Shown here piece by piece: positions 51,185-60,147 of a stretch of DNA of 64,000 nucleotides. Where the stretch lies: assembly GCF_001545115.1 (NCBI RefSeq), contig NZ_FCNU01000007.1:478759-542758 (forward strand), read 5' to 3'. Each line of letters begins with the position of its first letter. Positions within the stretch are counted from its first letter, which is position 1. Source of the stretch: Candidatus Protochlamydia phocaeensis. GTDB taxonomy: Bacteria; Chlamydiota; Chlamydiia; Chlamydiales; Parachlamydiaceae. The notes beneath the pieces are model-generated. The model had not been told where the DNA came from. It ran no database searches and was given only the letters and a program-made list of their open reading frames with translations. The translations under genes were made by a program, and so were the position numbers.

Positions 51185-52495
51185 TTAGCTATTCCAGGAT
51201 AAATTCCACAAATGCAGTCCCTTAGTATAAGAAAGCACATGCGACTCCGGATTCTCGCCGGCTTTTTCTCTCAAACTAGAGTGGAAGGGATAAAAATAAG
51301 CAGGGGGCAGGACCAAGGTATGATGGGTTTGCCTTCTCTTATCTTCCCGTAGACCATCTTTTACGCAATTGGTTAAAAGACCGGGCCCGGTACGCCAAAT
51401 AATCGCCCACGGATGCTCGTTTGCTTTGTGCGGTCTTAAATTTTCTAAGCATCTTTGCATAACAGCACGCCCGGGCTTTGCTCCAATAAGGGCATTTCCC
51501 ACATACATAATTCCCAAACTATGGCAATTTTCCTCTATTCCTGCGTAAAATTCAGTTTGGTCGTGAAGATCATCTACAGGTCCATAGCAAGGCAAATCAG
51601 AATCTGCATAAAGCCCCCCATGCTCGTGAAGAATGCAATAGCGGGCAATGTCGGCCTTTTCAGCCCATTTCGTTGCCACATCCCATGCTTTTCCTACAGC
51701 AGGAAATTCCCTTCTTTTTTGTTCAATAATAGCACCGACGTCTTCATTTGTCCATAATTTCACTTGCCATCCTGCTTGCTCAGGATGATGCTTAATCCAT
51801 GAATCCCGCACACGGAACACCTCTTCATTGGGAGGCGCCCCTAGCCAAACAAGATGAATCACTTTGGGAATCTTAGGCTCCGTATTTTCCGATGGCCGTT
51901 CTAACCGCGCGCAAAAATCAATATAATTGGCACGCATTTGGTCCCATTGCGCACTATCGACTTTATTATCGATCATCGATTGTGTAAGAGAAACCGGTTG
52001 GTTCGCATTCAACACATCAAAATAATTTTTATTGTAAAGCCCTCCCTGTGGACCGGCAATTAGTTGACTCTGAGTAGCTTCTTTTGGATCCACTTTTTTG
52101 AAATACGCGCCCGGATGGATAAGGCCAAAAATAGCCTTAACCATTTCAGCGACTTGCCCGATGGGAGCGGCAAGGGCACTGCTCGCAAAACCGATAGATA
52201 GTTTTAAATTTTCCTTTGTCTTTTCGCCTAGTTCATGCGTATGACCGAGGTGAAGGGCATGGCGCATATTTAAGCCCATTGTAAAGACAACCAAAGCAAC
52301 AGCAGCAGCCGTGTACAAGATAGGCTTTACAACCAGTCCAACTAGATGAGCGGGAATACGCAACAAACAGATAGCCCTGCCTTGCAAAGAAGAAAACTTG
52401 CAAAGCGCGTCGTTCTCTTCTAACTTAAACGTATTAGCCAGCTCGTGTTTTGCATTAATATTCACCTGACTTACTAAAAAGTTAGTAATAGACAT
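51185..52495 (-). CDS. DXD glycosyltransferase with hydrophobic N-terminal region, effector candidate
   Basis: 436 residues. Two hydrophobic stretches (about 41-75 and 100-128) come first, flanking HALHLGHTHELGEKTKEN. The C-terminal 230 residues fit the Gly_transf_sug/OCH1-like family: PKVIHLVWLGAPPNEEV (210-226), WQVKLWTNEDV near 243, DIARYCILHEHGGLYADSDL with the DXD metal site at 298-300, and NALIGAKPGRAVMQ. Such enzymes use nucleotide sugars. In intracellular bacteria, similar domains modify host proteins or lipids (e.g. LifA/large clostridial toxin-type glycosyltransferases). The hydrophobic segment pair is reminiscent of inclusion-membrane proteins, but this is inference. A surface glycan role is equally possible. 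Confidence 0.7.
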   Translation of the reverse strand: MSITNFLVSQVNINAKHELANTFKLEENDALCKFSSLQGRAICLLRIPAHLVGLVVKPILYTAAAVALVVFTMGLNMRHALHLGHTHELGEKTKENLKLSIGFASSALAAPIGQVAEMVKAIFGLIHPGAYFKKVDPKEATQSQLIAGPQGGLYNKNYFDVLNANQPVSLTQSMIDNKVDSAQWDQMRANYIDFCARLERPSENTEPKIPKVIHLVWLGAPPNEEVFRVRDSWIKHHPEQAGWQVKLWTNEDVGAIIEQKRREFPAVGKAWDVATKWAEKADIARYCILHEHGGLYADSDLPCYGPVDDLHDQTEFYAGIEENCHSLGIMYVGNALIGAKPGRAVMQRCLENLRPHKANEHPWAIIWRTGPGLLTNCVKDGLREDKRRQTHHTLVLPPAYFYPFHSSLREKAGENPESHVLSYTKGLHLWNLSWNS

Positions 52496-52644
52496 AGCCC
52501 TCTAAATCATTTATTTTAAAAATAGAATTTTATTTTAATTTAATATGTTTTTACATAAAAACATAAATTATAAAAGATAATTCATTAATTTACCAGAATT
52601 AAATTAAAATATTAATTTTATATTAAAAGAAAAAGAAGAGTTTG

Positions 52645-52715
52645 CCAATCGTTCAAATTCCATTTGAACGATTGGAATCAATTCGGAAGAATAAGGTGCC
52701 CTTATTCTTCCGAAT
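52645..52715 (-). terminator. Tandem perfect hairpins after pdxT
   Basis: Hairpin 1 has arms 52645-52658 and 52662-52675 (CCAATCGTTCAAAT and complement). Hairpin 2 has arms 52681-52696 and 52700-52715 (ATTCGGAAGAATAAGG and complement). They lie 15 bases beyond the pdxT stop on the minus strand. The arrangement and the GAAGAATAAG stem mirror 6534-6602. Confidence 0.75.
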
Positions 52716-52729
52716 GACGAGGAGGGCCA

Positions 52730-53326
52730 TCAATTAGCTAATGGTTTGGAGAGGCTCTTTTTTACCATTTCTAGGAAGTACTGATGAATGGTCGGATCGG
52801 CTGTTAGTTCGGGATGGAAAGAGGCCCCTAGTAGATGCCCTTGCTGGATCAAGACAGGTTCCCCTTCATAAGAAGCCAAAAGCTGAACATGAGACGCATT
52901 GGATCGAATGCGAGGCGCCCGAATGAAATAGGCGCGGAACAGCTTTTCATGATCCGGTTGTAGGTGAAGGGGAACAAAAGCCTCAAAGGACTCGATTTGT
53001 CTGCCGAAAGCATTGCGCTCTACGGTGACGTCCAGCAATCCGAGCGATTTCAAACGCGATGCCTGCACTTTAGAAGAGAGGAGAATCAATCCTGCGCATG
53101 TTCCGAAAACGGGCTTGCTCTCGGCAAAAGAGCGGAGAGGTTCCCTCATTTGGATAAAGTCTATTTGCCTTAGCATGACAGTCGATTCCCCACCGGGAAT
53201 GATCAAGCCGTCGCATTGCGCCAATTCTTCGGGCTTGCGCACTTCTTTGACTTCAACGCCAAGCGAGCGTAGCATTTCGCAATGCTTGGCAAAGTCACCT
53301 TGTAGAGCCAGCACACCGATTCGCAT
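52730..53326 (-). CDS. pdxT: PLP synthase glutaminase subunit
   Basis: 198 residues, class I glutamine amidotransferase. It hydrolyses glutamine and passes ammonia to PdxS. Motifs: [35 protein letters not shown], the nucleophile cysteine in [12 protein letters not shown] near 77, and the histidine/glutamate pair in [12 protein letters not shown] near 174. It starts six bases after the pdxS stop, so the two subunits are produced together. Twin hairpins end the operon. Confidence 0.95.
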   Translation of the reverse strand: MRIGVLALQGDFAKHCEMLRSLGVEVKEVRKPEELAQCDGLIIPGGESTVMLRQIDFIQMREPLRSFAESKPVFGTCAGLILLSSKVQASRLKSLGLLDVTVERNAFGRQIESFEAFVPLHLQPDHEKLFRAYFIRAPRIRSNASHVQLLASYEGEPVLIQQGHLLGASFHPELTADPTIHQYFLEMVKKSLSKPLAN

Positions 53327-53332
53327 GGTCCC

Positions 53333-54250
53333 CTACCACCCTCTTTGCGCCAATAATTCTTCGCGCTTCAGCTGCCGAATGTCCAAGCCTTTCATGGCAT
53401 CCAGCAGGCCCATTGAAATTTGGGCAAGCATCTCCGGATCTTGATAGTAAGTTACAGCAGCGACAATCGCGCGCGCGCGCTCGGCAGGATCTTGAGCCTT
53501 AAAAATGCCTGAGCCTACAAAGACGGATTGGGCTCCAAGCTGCATCATCAAGGCTGCATCAGCAGGAGTTGCGATTCCACCAGCGGCAAAATTGGGAACA
53601 GGTAGCACACCTGTCCGCGCCACTTGTTGGACCAAGTGAAACGGCGCTCCTAAACGCTTAGACTCCGCCATTAATTCCGATGCATCCATGGCCATCAAGC
53701 GGCGGATCTCGCGATTGACCGATCGCATATGACGGACTGCTTCGACAATATTTCCCGTTCCAGCCTCGCCTTTTGTACGGATCATTGCAGCCCCTTCGCC
53801 AATGCGTCTTAACGCCTCTCCCAAATCGCGGCATCCACAGACAAAAGGCACTTTAAACACATGCTTGTCAATGTGGTTTTCTTCATCTGCCGGGGTCAAT
53901 ACTTCGCTCTCATCAATAAAATCAATCTGCAGGGCTTCTAAGATCTGCGCTTCCACAAAGTGCCCGATGCGACATTTTGCCATGACAGGAATGGTGACAG
54001 CTTCTTGAATTTTTTGAATAAGCTCCGGATTTGACATGCGCGCAATTCCACCTTGAGCGCGGATATCCGAAGGGATTCTTTCCAAGGCCATGACGGCAAC
54101 AGCTCCTGCTTCTTCAGCAATTTTAGCCTGCTCAGGATTGGTGACATCCATGATGACACCGCCTTTCAGCATTTCTGCTAAAGCCACTTTAACTTCAAAT
54201 GACCCTTTTTCACTGTGGGCTGAATTTTCTTTTGTCATAGACTTTCTCAT
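53333..54250 (-). CDS. pdxS: PLP synthase, ribose-5-phosphate-using subunit
   Basis: 305 residues. It makes pyridoxal 5'-phosphate from ribose-5-phosphate, glyceraldehyde-3-phosphate and ammonia supplied by PdxT, in a TIM-barrel dodecamer. Recognised segments are [99 protein letters not shown] and [12 protein letters not shown]. Two starts are possible, ATG 54250 (overlaps the dnaQ stop by one base) and ATG 54238 ([18 protein letters not shown]). It belongs to the minus-strand operon tsaE-engB-dnaQ-pdxS-pdxT. Many chlamydiae lack this pathway as far as I know. Confidence 0.95.
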   Translation of the reverse strand: MRKSMTKENSAHSEKGSFEVKVALAEMLKGGVIMDVTNPEQAKIAEEAGAVAVMALERIPSDIRAQGGIARMSNPELIQKIQEAVTIPVMAKCRIGHFVEAQILEALQIDFIDESEVLTPADEENHIDKHVFKVPFVCGCRDLGEALRRIGEGAAMIRTKGEAGTGNIVEAVRHMRSVNREIRRLMAMDASELMAESKRLGAPFHLVQQVARTGVLPVPNFAAGGIATPADAALMMQLGAQSVFVGSGIFKAQDPAERARAIVAAVTYYQDPEMLAQISMGLLDAMKGLDIRQLKREELLAQRGW

Positions 54251-54999
54251 TAAAGTTGTAAAAATGGATTACTGGCTTGATTAAACAGGTTGCCCTTTCT
54301 GCGGCGCTTAAGTTCTGAGCGCACGGAAAAAAGCAAGTCCTGATCAAAATCTTTATTGGAAATCCACTGAAGATATTGCAGAGGAACTTCTTTTAGCGGA
54401 CGTCCTTTATGCTTGCCAAGCGGCATCGTCGACATTAAGATCGGCCGCGACAAGGCGTCAAACAGCTGCTCTGTCGTTTTATAGCGCTTTGAAAGGTGCT
54501 TAAAAACTTCCTTATTGACGACCACATCGCTCATAGCCCGATGAGCGCCTTCTAAAGGAATATTAAAATGCTGACGCAGATATTCAAGCGAGTTGATTGG
54601 ACTTTCTCCGTAAAGGCGTGCCATTCTCAGCGTATCTAAAAATCGATTCTGGCGGATTTTGCAAGGAATGCTATGCCTTTCAGCAGAAGTTGCCAAAATA
54701 TCGATATCAAACCCTACTCCATGCCCTACAATAATATGATCGCCAATCATTTTCAAGATATCAGGCAAGACTTGGGCAATAGTCGGCTTATCCTTCACCA
54801 TGTCCGGCGTAATGTGATGAATGGCTATTGACGTTTCTGGAATGGGGCACTCGGGATTAACCAAACTCTCCATTTGGGCATAAATTTGATTGGCATCGAA
54901 ACACATAACCGCCACTTCAATCACGCGGTCCTGCTGAGCATCTAATCCCGTTGTCTCGCAATCGATGCAAACAAATTTTTGTTTTTCTATATCTGGCAT
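54250..54999 (-). CDS. DnaQ-like 3'-5' exonuclease with DUF3820-type tail
   Basis: 249 residues. DEDDh exonuclease domain: [12 protein letters not shown] (Asp13, Glu15), [12 protein letters not shown] near 95, and [13 protein letters not shown] near 150. It removes 3' nucleotides from DNA or RNA. The C-terminal region (about 185-235, [20 protein letters not shown] followed by [19 protein letters not shown]) resembles DUF3820, an architecture also seen in chlamydial DnaQ-like proteins. It may be the epsilon-type proofreading subunit or a repair exonuclease. It is in an operon with engB (32-base gap) and pdxS. Confidence 0.85.
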   Translation of the reverse strand: MPDIEKQKFVCIDCETTGLDAQQDRVIEVAVMCFDANQIYAQMESLVNPECPIPETSIAIHHITPDMVKDKPTIAQVLPDILKMIGDHIIVGHGVGFDIDILATSAERHSIPCKIRQNRFLDTLRMARLYGESPINSLEYLRQHFNIPLEGAHRAMSDVVVNKEVFKHLSKRYKTTEQLFDALSRPILMSTMPLGKHKGRPLKEVPLQYLQWISNKDFDQDLLFSVRSELKRRRKGNLFNQASNPFLQL

Positions 55000-55031
55000 A
55001 CTTTCTCTTTTATTCGCATAAAGCGAAGCTT

Positions 55032-55667
55032 TTATTCCTCTTCCGATGCGTCTTCCTGTGCTTCATCCTGCAAAGCATCATGGATCATCGACATTAATTC
55101 CCGCTGTCCTCTATTTTTGAGCACAGAATAATAAACGTAATGCAAATTAGCTACATTTAACGTATCTAAGATTTTTTCTGTATTGAGCCTCAGCTCTTTT
55201 TGATTAACTTTGTCCACCTTAGTCAAAACTAAAATCAACGCTTTTTGCTGATGCAATACCCAATCCAAAAATTGCAGGTCTTCCTCATTGGGAACCCGGC
55301 GAATATCCAATAAAAACAAAATCAGCTTCAGCGTTTCCCGTTGCTGCAAATAGGATTGGACCATAGGCCCCCATTGCTTTTTAACAGCCAGCGGCACTTT
55401 TGCATATCCATATCCTGGCAAATCAGCAAAGGCAATCTCATCGTTCAAAGTAAAGAAGTTAAGCGCCTGCGTCTTCCCAGGTGTCGCCGACGTTTTGACA
55501 AGATGTTGGGTATGGAAAAGATGGTTGAGCAAACTCGATTTTCCGACATTGGAGCGCCCCGCCACAGCCACTTCAGGCAATAGTTGTCCTGAAAGTCCTC
55601 GAATGGCAGGATAATCTTTCGGAAAAACCGCCGTTTTAACAAATTTAGCCCGAACAACCTTTTTCAT
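55032..55667 (-). CDS. engB: Ribosome-biogenesis GTPase EngB/YsxC/YihA
   Basis: 211 residues. A small GTPase used in assembly of the large ribosomal subunit. G1 AVAGRSNVGKSSLLN near 36, G2 region KTSATPGKTQALNFF, G3 FADLPGYGYAKV near 76, and G4 VLTKVDKVNQ near 145. The C-terminal tail is acidic (EAQEDASEEE). The start overlaps the tsaE stop by 23 bases. The neighbours (tsaE, dnaQ) are also basic maintenance genes. Confidence 0.94.
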   Translation of the reverse strand: MKKVVRAKFVKTAVFPKDYPAIRGLSGQLLPEVAVAGRSNVGKSSLLNHLFHTQHLVKTSATPGKTQALNFFTLNDEIAFADLPGYGYAKVPLAVKKQWGPMVQSYLQQRETLKLILFLLDIRRVPNEEDLQFLDWVLHQQKALILVLTKVDKVNQKELRLNTEKILDTLNVANLHYVYYSVLKNRGQRELMSMIHDALQDEAQEDASEEE

Positions 55668-56094
55668 ATTCCCCTTCTTTTAAAATGATAATCATTCGCT
55701 CATCCCCTCCTTGGTGGGCAAGAGTCACATGAATGCAATGAAGAGGAAGAATAGGCGCAATTCTTTCAGACCACTCAATACAACAGATGCCATTCGCCTC
55801 AAAATACTCTTCAAACCCCATGCTCAAAAATTCATCCGCATCACTAAGGCGATATAAGTCAAAGTGATAAATGGTTTTTACGCCCTCATAAATATTTAAA
55901 TAAGTAAAAGTGGGGCTTTGAACAATAGAGGGATCCAGCTGGCCGGCTCCGGCCACTAATCCTTTAATAAACGTTGTCTTTCCTGCTGCCAAATCACCAA
56001 AGAAACAAATGACAGAATGAAGGGGTAATTGTTTTCCAAAAGCATGCCCAAGCAAAAAAGTCTCTTCGGCTGAATGCGAAAAATACTGTTTCAT
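55645..56094 (-). CDS. tsaE: tRNA threonylcarbamoyladenosine ATPase TsaE
   Basis: 149 residues from ATG 56094 (MKQYFSHSAEETFLLGHAFG). An upstream TTG would add 13 residues that do not fit the family. It has Walker A FFGDLAAGKTTFIKG near 31, VQSPTFTYLNIYEG, YHFDLYRLSDADEFLSMGFE, and ICCIEWSERI near 120. With TsaB/TsaD it helps make N6-threonylcarbamoyl-A37 in tRNAs that read ANN codons. It is translationally coupled to engB. Confidence 0.93.
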   Translation of the reverse strand: MKQYFSHSAEETFLLGHAFGKQLPLHSVICFFGDLAAGKTTFIKGLVAGAGQLDPSIVQSPTFTYLNIYEGVKTIYHFDLYRLSDADEFLSMGFEEYFEANGICCIEWSERIAPILPLHCIHVTLAHQGGDERMIIILKEGEYEKGCSG

Positions 56095-56114
56095 GATAGG
56101 CACGCTTTTCAGGC

Positions 56115-56303
56115 TCTTAAAGCCTGTCCTCAAACTGCTAATAGTAGATTTCGAATTCTTTCCCGCTTGGCGTGTCCCTAAATAGCTAATGGCCTAGATT
56201 CGAGTTCTTTTCCCTAGGAACTATGAGATAGCGGCTTCAGATTATGCCTCCTAGAAAGAAAATAATTGCGAATATAAGCCATTGTAAGTTTGCAGATAGG
56301 TTA
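56115..56303. repeat. Palindromic intergenic repeats, a half-copy and a full copy
   Basis: The half-copy at 56115-56170 (CTGTCCTCAAACTGCTAATA then GTAGATTTCGAATTCTTTCC) is followed by a two-armed copy at 56172-56303. Its left arm is GTCCCTAAATAGCTAATGGC, then CTAGATTCGAGTTCTTTTCC and CTAGGAA. Its right arm on the other strand reads ACAATGGCTTATATTCGC, then AATTATTTTCTTTCTAGGAG. It runs to the stop of the next minus-strand gene. Confidence 0.78.
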
Positions 56304-57038
56304 TTAGTCCTCTGCCTCAACCCATCTTTCAACATAAGGAATAAATTCGTCAAATTCAGCCAGCGCTTCTACAAAAGCCGTAATTTTATCCTCTACGAGC
56401 TGCTTTTGAATAAAACTTAAGAAATGGTCTTCTATCTTAAATTTATTTTGATTCTGCACCTCTACTAAAGATAACTTTTTCAAATAGTTTCGCTTAAAAT
56501 CCTCTACGACCGATTCTTTGCTATTAAATAGCTTGCCGCTTAAAACGGAAGAATAAACGACTTTCTTGATTGGCTCTTTGGGCGCCTTTGTCTTATTGAT
56601 GTAGCTTTTAATGACTTCCGGATCTTCGGAAACAAAGAAACGCTTAACTCTCAGTCCACCGACCCTTTCCGTATTTTCCGGACACTTAGAAACCCAGTCA
56701 TAGATGGCATCCTGCGGATTAGGATGCGTATTATCTCCAAAAACTTTTCCTGTAAAAGGACAAATATAAATCTTCTTAGTCTCTTCATTGACGCTGGCAT
56801 GGCCAAAGCCGATCTTAATTTCTGTTTCATGCCAGAGTTTGCCTTCGCTTTCCAACTGACGGACTGCATCCTCTGCACTTTGATAAATAATTTTATCTTT
56901 TGGAAAAAGAACCGGTTGAAGGTTAAATTTATGTTCAATAAAACATAAATAAGTGTTGATCAATTCTGCAGGACGATTTTCTTCAAGAAATTGTTCTAAC
57001 ACTTTTTTTTGTTCATCTGTTATGACAACTTTTGTCAT
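56304..57038 (-). CDS. Conserved chlamydial hypothetical protein, probable DUF2709
   Basis: 244 residues, soluble, no signal. The segment KIYICPFTGKVFGDNTHPNP then QDAIYDWVSKCPENTERVGG, and the following LRVKRFFVSEDPEVIKSYI, looks strongly conserved and matches my memory of a chlamydial protein family (DUF2709). CPFTGKVFGDN could carry a metal or nucleotide site, but only one cysteine is close. The C-terminal part is helical (KIEDHFLSFIQKQLVEDKIT). The gene comes first in the minus-strand series with tsaE, engB and dnaQ, separated by repeats. Function is unknown. Confidence 0.72.
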   Translation of the reverse strand: MTKVVITDEQKKVLEQFLEENRPAELINTYLCFIEHKFNLQPVLFPKDKIIYQSAEDAVRQLESEGKLWHETEIKIGFGHASVNEETKKIYICPFTGKVFGDNTHPNPQDAIYDWVSKCPENTERVGGLRVKRFFVSEDPEVIKSYINKTKAPKEPIKKVVYSSVLSGKLFNSKESVVEDFKRNYLKKLSLVEVQNQNKFKIEDHFLSFIQKQLVEDKITAFVEALAEFDEFIPYVERWVEAED

Positions 57039-57157
57039 TGAAAACCTCTTACCGGAAATTTAAATTTTAAACTTACTCATGAAATTACTGTAATAAGATT
57101 AGCCTGTAAAGTATTATCATTCAAGACAATTTTCACTGGAAAGACGAGGAAAGGCAT

Positions 57158-58237
57158 ATGCTAAAGATTCAAGAAATTCCTACACCTGGCTATGAAAAAG
57201 TCCTTGAAGCCCAAGATTCAGAGATCGGCCTTCACTGCTTTATCGCCATCCATAACACGGCAATAGGTCCGGCTATGGGAGGCATGCGCGTTTATCCCTA
57301 CGCTTCTCGTGAAGACGCCCTTACTGATGCTCTTCGTCTTTCTAAAGCCATGACATATAAGTCGGCCTTGGCAGAAAATGGACTCGGAGGAGGAAAGAGC
57401 GTAATTATTGCCAATTCCAAAACAGATAAGACGCCTGCTCTTTTGCAAGGTTTTGCCGAAGTCGTCAACACCTTGAAAGGCAAATACATTGCCGCCGAAG
57501 ATGTCGGTTCTACGCCTGAAGATATGGCCATTATCCGTACACGCACTCCCTATGTAGGAGCCTTGCCCACAGAAAAAAGCAGCGGCGATCCCAGCCGCTT
57601 TACAGCCTGGGGCGTCTACCGAGGCATGCGGGCTGTTGCCAGAAAGCTATGGAACGACGAAAGCTTAAGAAAAAAAATTATCGCCATCCAAGGCCTTGGC
57701 CACGTGGGAAGCAAATTGGCCAATATATTATTCTGGGAAGGCGCTTATCTTATCCTCTGCGATAAAGATCCCCTAGTCACTCAAGAACACGCCCGTCTTT
57801 ATGGAGCTCAAATCATTGATACTAAAGACTTTATCAGCATCCCTTGCGACATTTTAGCCCCTTGCGCCCTGGGAGGAATCATTAATGAAAAAACATTACC
57901 GCAGCTGCACTGCAAAGCTGTTGCCGGAGCAGCCAACAATCAACTTTTAAATGCTGAGGCAGGACGCGAATTAATGCGCAAAGGCATTCTCTATGCTCCT
58001 GATTTTGCAATCAATGCGGGAGGCATTATTAATGCGGCGGCAGAGTTTGACCCGCAAGGCTATGATCCCAAACTGGCGCGCGACCGTGTTAACCATATTT
58101 ATGATACGCTTTTGGAGATCTTCAATAAAGCGGAAAAAGAGCATAAGCCCGCTAATCAAGTGGCCGATGAATTAGCAGAATACAAACTTCAGCACTTGAT
58201 AGGCAAGCGCCAGTCCCCTCTCTCTTTTGCAAAATAA
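57158..58237 (+). CDS. Leucine/valine dehydrogenase-type amino acid dehydrogenase
   Basis: 359 residues, the Glu/Leu/Phe/Val dehydrogenase superfamily, closest to leucine dehydrogenase. GPAMGGMRVYPYASREDALT near 40, MTYKSALAENGLGGGKSVII with the catalytic lysines near 68 and 80, the aspartate in AAEDVGSTPEDM near 115, and an NAD-binding fold with IQGLGHVGSKLANILF near 182. ANNQLLNAEAGRELMRKGIL and YAPDFAINAGGIIN end the core. It interconverts branched-chain amino acids and 2-oxo acids using NAD. A ribosome site GAGGAAAGG precedes ATG 57158. A leucine-dehydrogenase-like gene is typical of chlamydiae. Confidence 0.92.
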   Translation: MLKIQEIPTPGYEKVLEAQDSEIGLHCFIAIHNTAIGPAMGGMRVYPYASREDALTDALRLSKAMTYKSALAENGLGGGKSVIIANSKTDKTPALLQGFAEVVNTLKGKYIAAEDVGSTPEDMAIIRTRTPYVGALPTEKSSGDPSRFTAWGVYRGMRAVARKLWNDESLRKKIIAIQGLGHVGSKLANILFWEGAYLILCDKDPLVTQEHARLYGAQIIDTKDFISIPCDILAPCALGGIINEKTLPQLHCKAVAGAANNQLLNAEAGRELMRKGILYAPDFAINAGGIINAAAEFDPQGYDPKLARDRVNHIYDTLLEIFNKAEKEHKPANQVADELAEYKLQHLIGKRQSPLSFAK

Positions 58238-58439
58238 GGCACATGGTCGATCTTGCAGGTGTCCGCCTGCGTTTGGAGGATAAAGGCAAAGAGCATGTCT
58301 TGTAAAATTTTTCCAATTTCGGGAAAAGGCCTCGACAATCACTGTTTGAGAAAGGATAGATTGTAGCTGACGGTTCTCATGATGATTTGTTGAAGACAAA
58401 TGAATCGTATAAAAGGTTATGGAATAGGCAAGTATTAAT

Positions 58440-59640
58440 CTAGCCAGATTAAGTCTAGATCAGCTCATATTATTGTAATCATCTATCCATTTTGGCAGCT
58501 GATCCAAAAAGCCTTAGCATCTTGAAGATTGCCAAAATAAACATAATCTCGTTTAAAAGTCTTAACAAAAGCCTCAGCCATGCCCTTACTTTCTGGACTC
58601 TAAGCTGGAGCTGCTCTTATTTCTAAACCAAGCAATCTTCCAAAGTTTACTGCTTCTTTGGCTGTATAACAGCTGCCATTATTGCAACCCTATATGGACT
58701 TTTGGCCGGCCAAAGCCATATTCGACAGTCTCTAGCATTAAGTCTCTAATCATTTGGCCATCAATGCCTATGGTTGAGGCAACATAGCGCATAATCTCTC
58801 TATCACAAGTATCTAAAGAGAAAGCAACATGAACGCGATCTCCATTGAAGCACTGAATAGAGAAGCTATCCGAGCACCATCTTGTATTGCTAAAAAGAGT
58901 CTCTACTTTACCTGTATGAGCTCTGCTTGGCTTTCTTGCAGGCTTTTGTAATAAAAGATGGGATCTGCTCATTAACCGAAAAATCCTTTTATGATTAACG
59001 AGTTTTTCTCCTCTTGCCGCTAGCTGCTTATTAATAAGAGCTGTCACTCTTCGATATCCATAACTCGGCCTGTCTTTAATGACTTCTTTTATTAAAGCAA
59101 TCATCCGCTCGTCATGTGCCTTGCAAGAAAGGGCAGGCTTAGGAGAAGAGGGGTTGCATAAGATTAGACCGAGATACGTGCATAGTTCCTGCTATTTTCC
59201 TTATGCTAAATCGTTTAAGTTTGATAAGGACTGCCGCGAGATGAGTTTTTTTTCCTGCCCTATCTTGATCGCTTCTTTTAAAATCTCATTTTCTAGCGTC
59301 TTCTTACCCAGCATGCGCTCCAATTCTCGGATGCGCTTTTCCATTTCCTTGGCTTGGCTCTTAGGGATAAGTTCTTCTCCACTTTGAATTCCTTGAAGGG
59401 CTCCTTCTTCCATCTGTCTCCTCCATGCAAAAAGTTGATTTGGTGTTATACCCTATCTTCTTGCAACTTGGGAAACAGATTGTCCTTCCAAATAAGTCTC
59501 TTTAATGATTTGTTTCTTCTCTTCCAAAGACCAGCGTCTTCTTTGTTCTACTGATGTAATGAGTTTACAATTAGTCATAAATCTAGTCATACTCCTATAT
59601 TTTAAGAGCAAACTAGGTGGTCCTGGGGAGCACGACATCA
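58440..59640 (-). pseudogene. Dead IS3-family (IS2-group-like) insertion sequence
   Basis: The minus strand reads an IS3-type orfA (RRRWSLEEKKQIIKETYLEG then QSVSQVARR, an in-frame TAG, then GITPNQLFAWRRQMEEGALQ and a leucine-zipper region RIRELERMLGKKTLENEILK). The orfB integrase follows with IALIKEVIKDRPSYGYRRVT, RWCSDSFSIQCFNGDRVHVA, then after a frameshift at about 58680 SNNGSCYTAKEAVNFGRLLG, another TAG, SPESKGMAEAFVKTFKRDYV and a truncated end (CQNG). The DDE residues are partly preserved. With two stops, frameshifts and no C-terminus it cannot encode an active transposase. Exact element ends were not resolved. Confidence 0.82.
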
Positions 59641-59691
59641 TTGATCTAATGTAATTAGCCATCCAAAAACTTTGCTTGCTGGGCAATAGTC

Positions 59692-60081
59692 ATGGCGCCG
59701 AGCTTGGCGCGCCATCCTAATCCCCTTAAAGGCTTCCGTCCGCCAACCGAATCCCCTGAGAAAAAAACAGAGAAAAAGAAGACCGATGTCGATTCTTTGA
59801 AATTGCTTCTTGCGACTCCTGAAAGCATAGTCAAAAATGTCATAGCTGCTGAAAGGGCTATGGAAGCCAAGCAACAAGAAAAAGACAGGGTTGCAGCAGA
59901 AAAGAAAAAACGCATCCGTGAACAGGAAGAAAATCGCGAAATCCGTCATGAAAGCTATAAAAAAGCGGAAATCCAAGGAATTGAAAAACAGCATGACACT
60001 TTAAAGCATGAAATAAACGATCAGGAAAGAGGCCGTCCAGCCCCCTTAAATCCGACGAAACGCAGGCGCATCGAACCTTGA
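59692..60081 (+). CDS. Charged coiled-coil hypothetical protein
   Basis: 129 residues. After a proline-rich start (MAPSLARHPNPLKGFRPPTE) the protein is a lysine/glutamate-rich helix (about 60-118, MEAKQQEKDRVAAEKKKRIR then EQEENREIRHESYKKAEIQG) and ends PTKRRRIEP, a pattern resembling a monopartite nuclear localisation signal. The opposite strand has an overlapping frame, but its composition (phenylalanine/serine-rich) is that of a shadow. The frame continues upstream to about 59656 and no ribosome site precedes the ATG, so the 5' end may have been removed by the neighbouring IS. I do not recognise the family. Confidence 0.5.
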   Translation: MAPSLARHPNPLKGFRPPTESPEKKTEKKKTDVDSLKLLLATPESIVKNVIAAERAMEAKQQEKDRVAAEKKKRIREQEENREIRHESYKKAEIQGIEKQHDTLKHEINDQERGRPAPLNPTKRRRIEP

Positions 60082-60147
60082 TTCATCCCTTTTCTTATTG
60101 CTTTTTCAAATAGGAAATCCACAAGTTTCCTTTCACCAATCTATCAA

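Noticed and set aside
58238..58430. Short plus-strand frame (MVDLAGVRLRLEDKGKEHVL) after the leucine dehydrogenase
   Set aside because: Only 20 codons and no context; might be a gene remnant, but nothing supports it.
59638..59994. 118-codon minus-strand frame opposite the coiled-coil gene
   Set aside because: Phenylalanine/serine-rich mirror of a lysine/glutamate-rich coding strand, the usual shadow composition.
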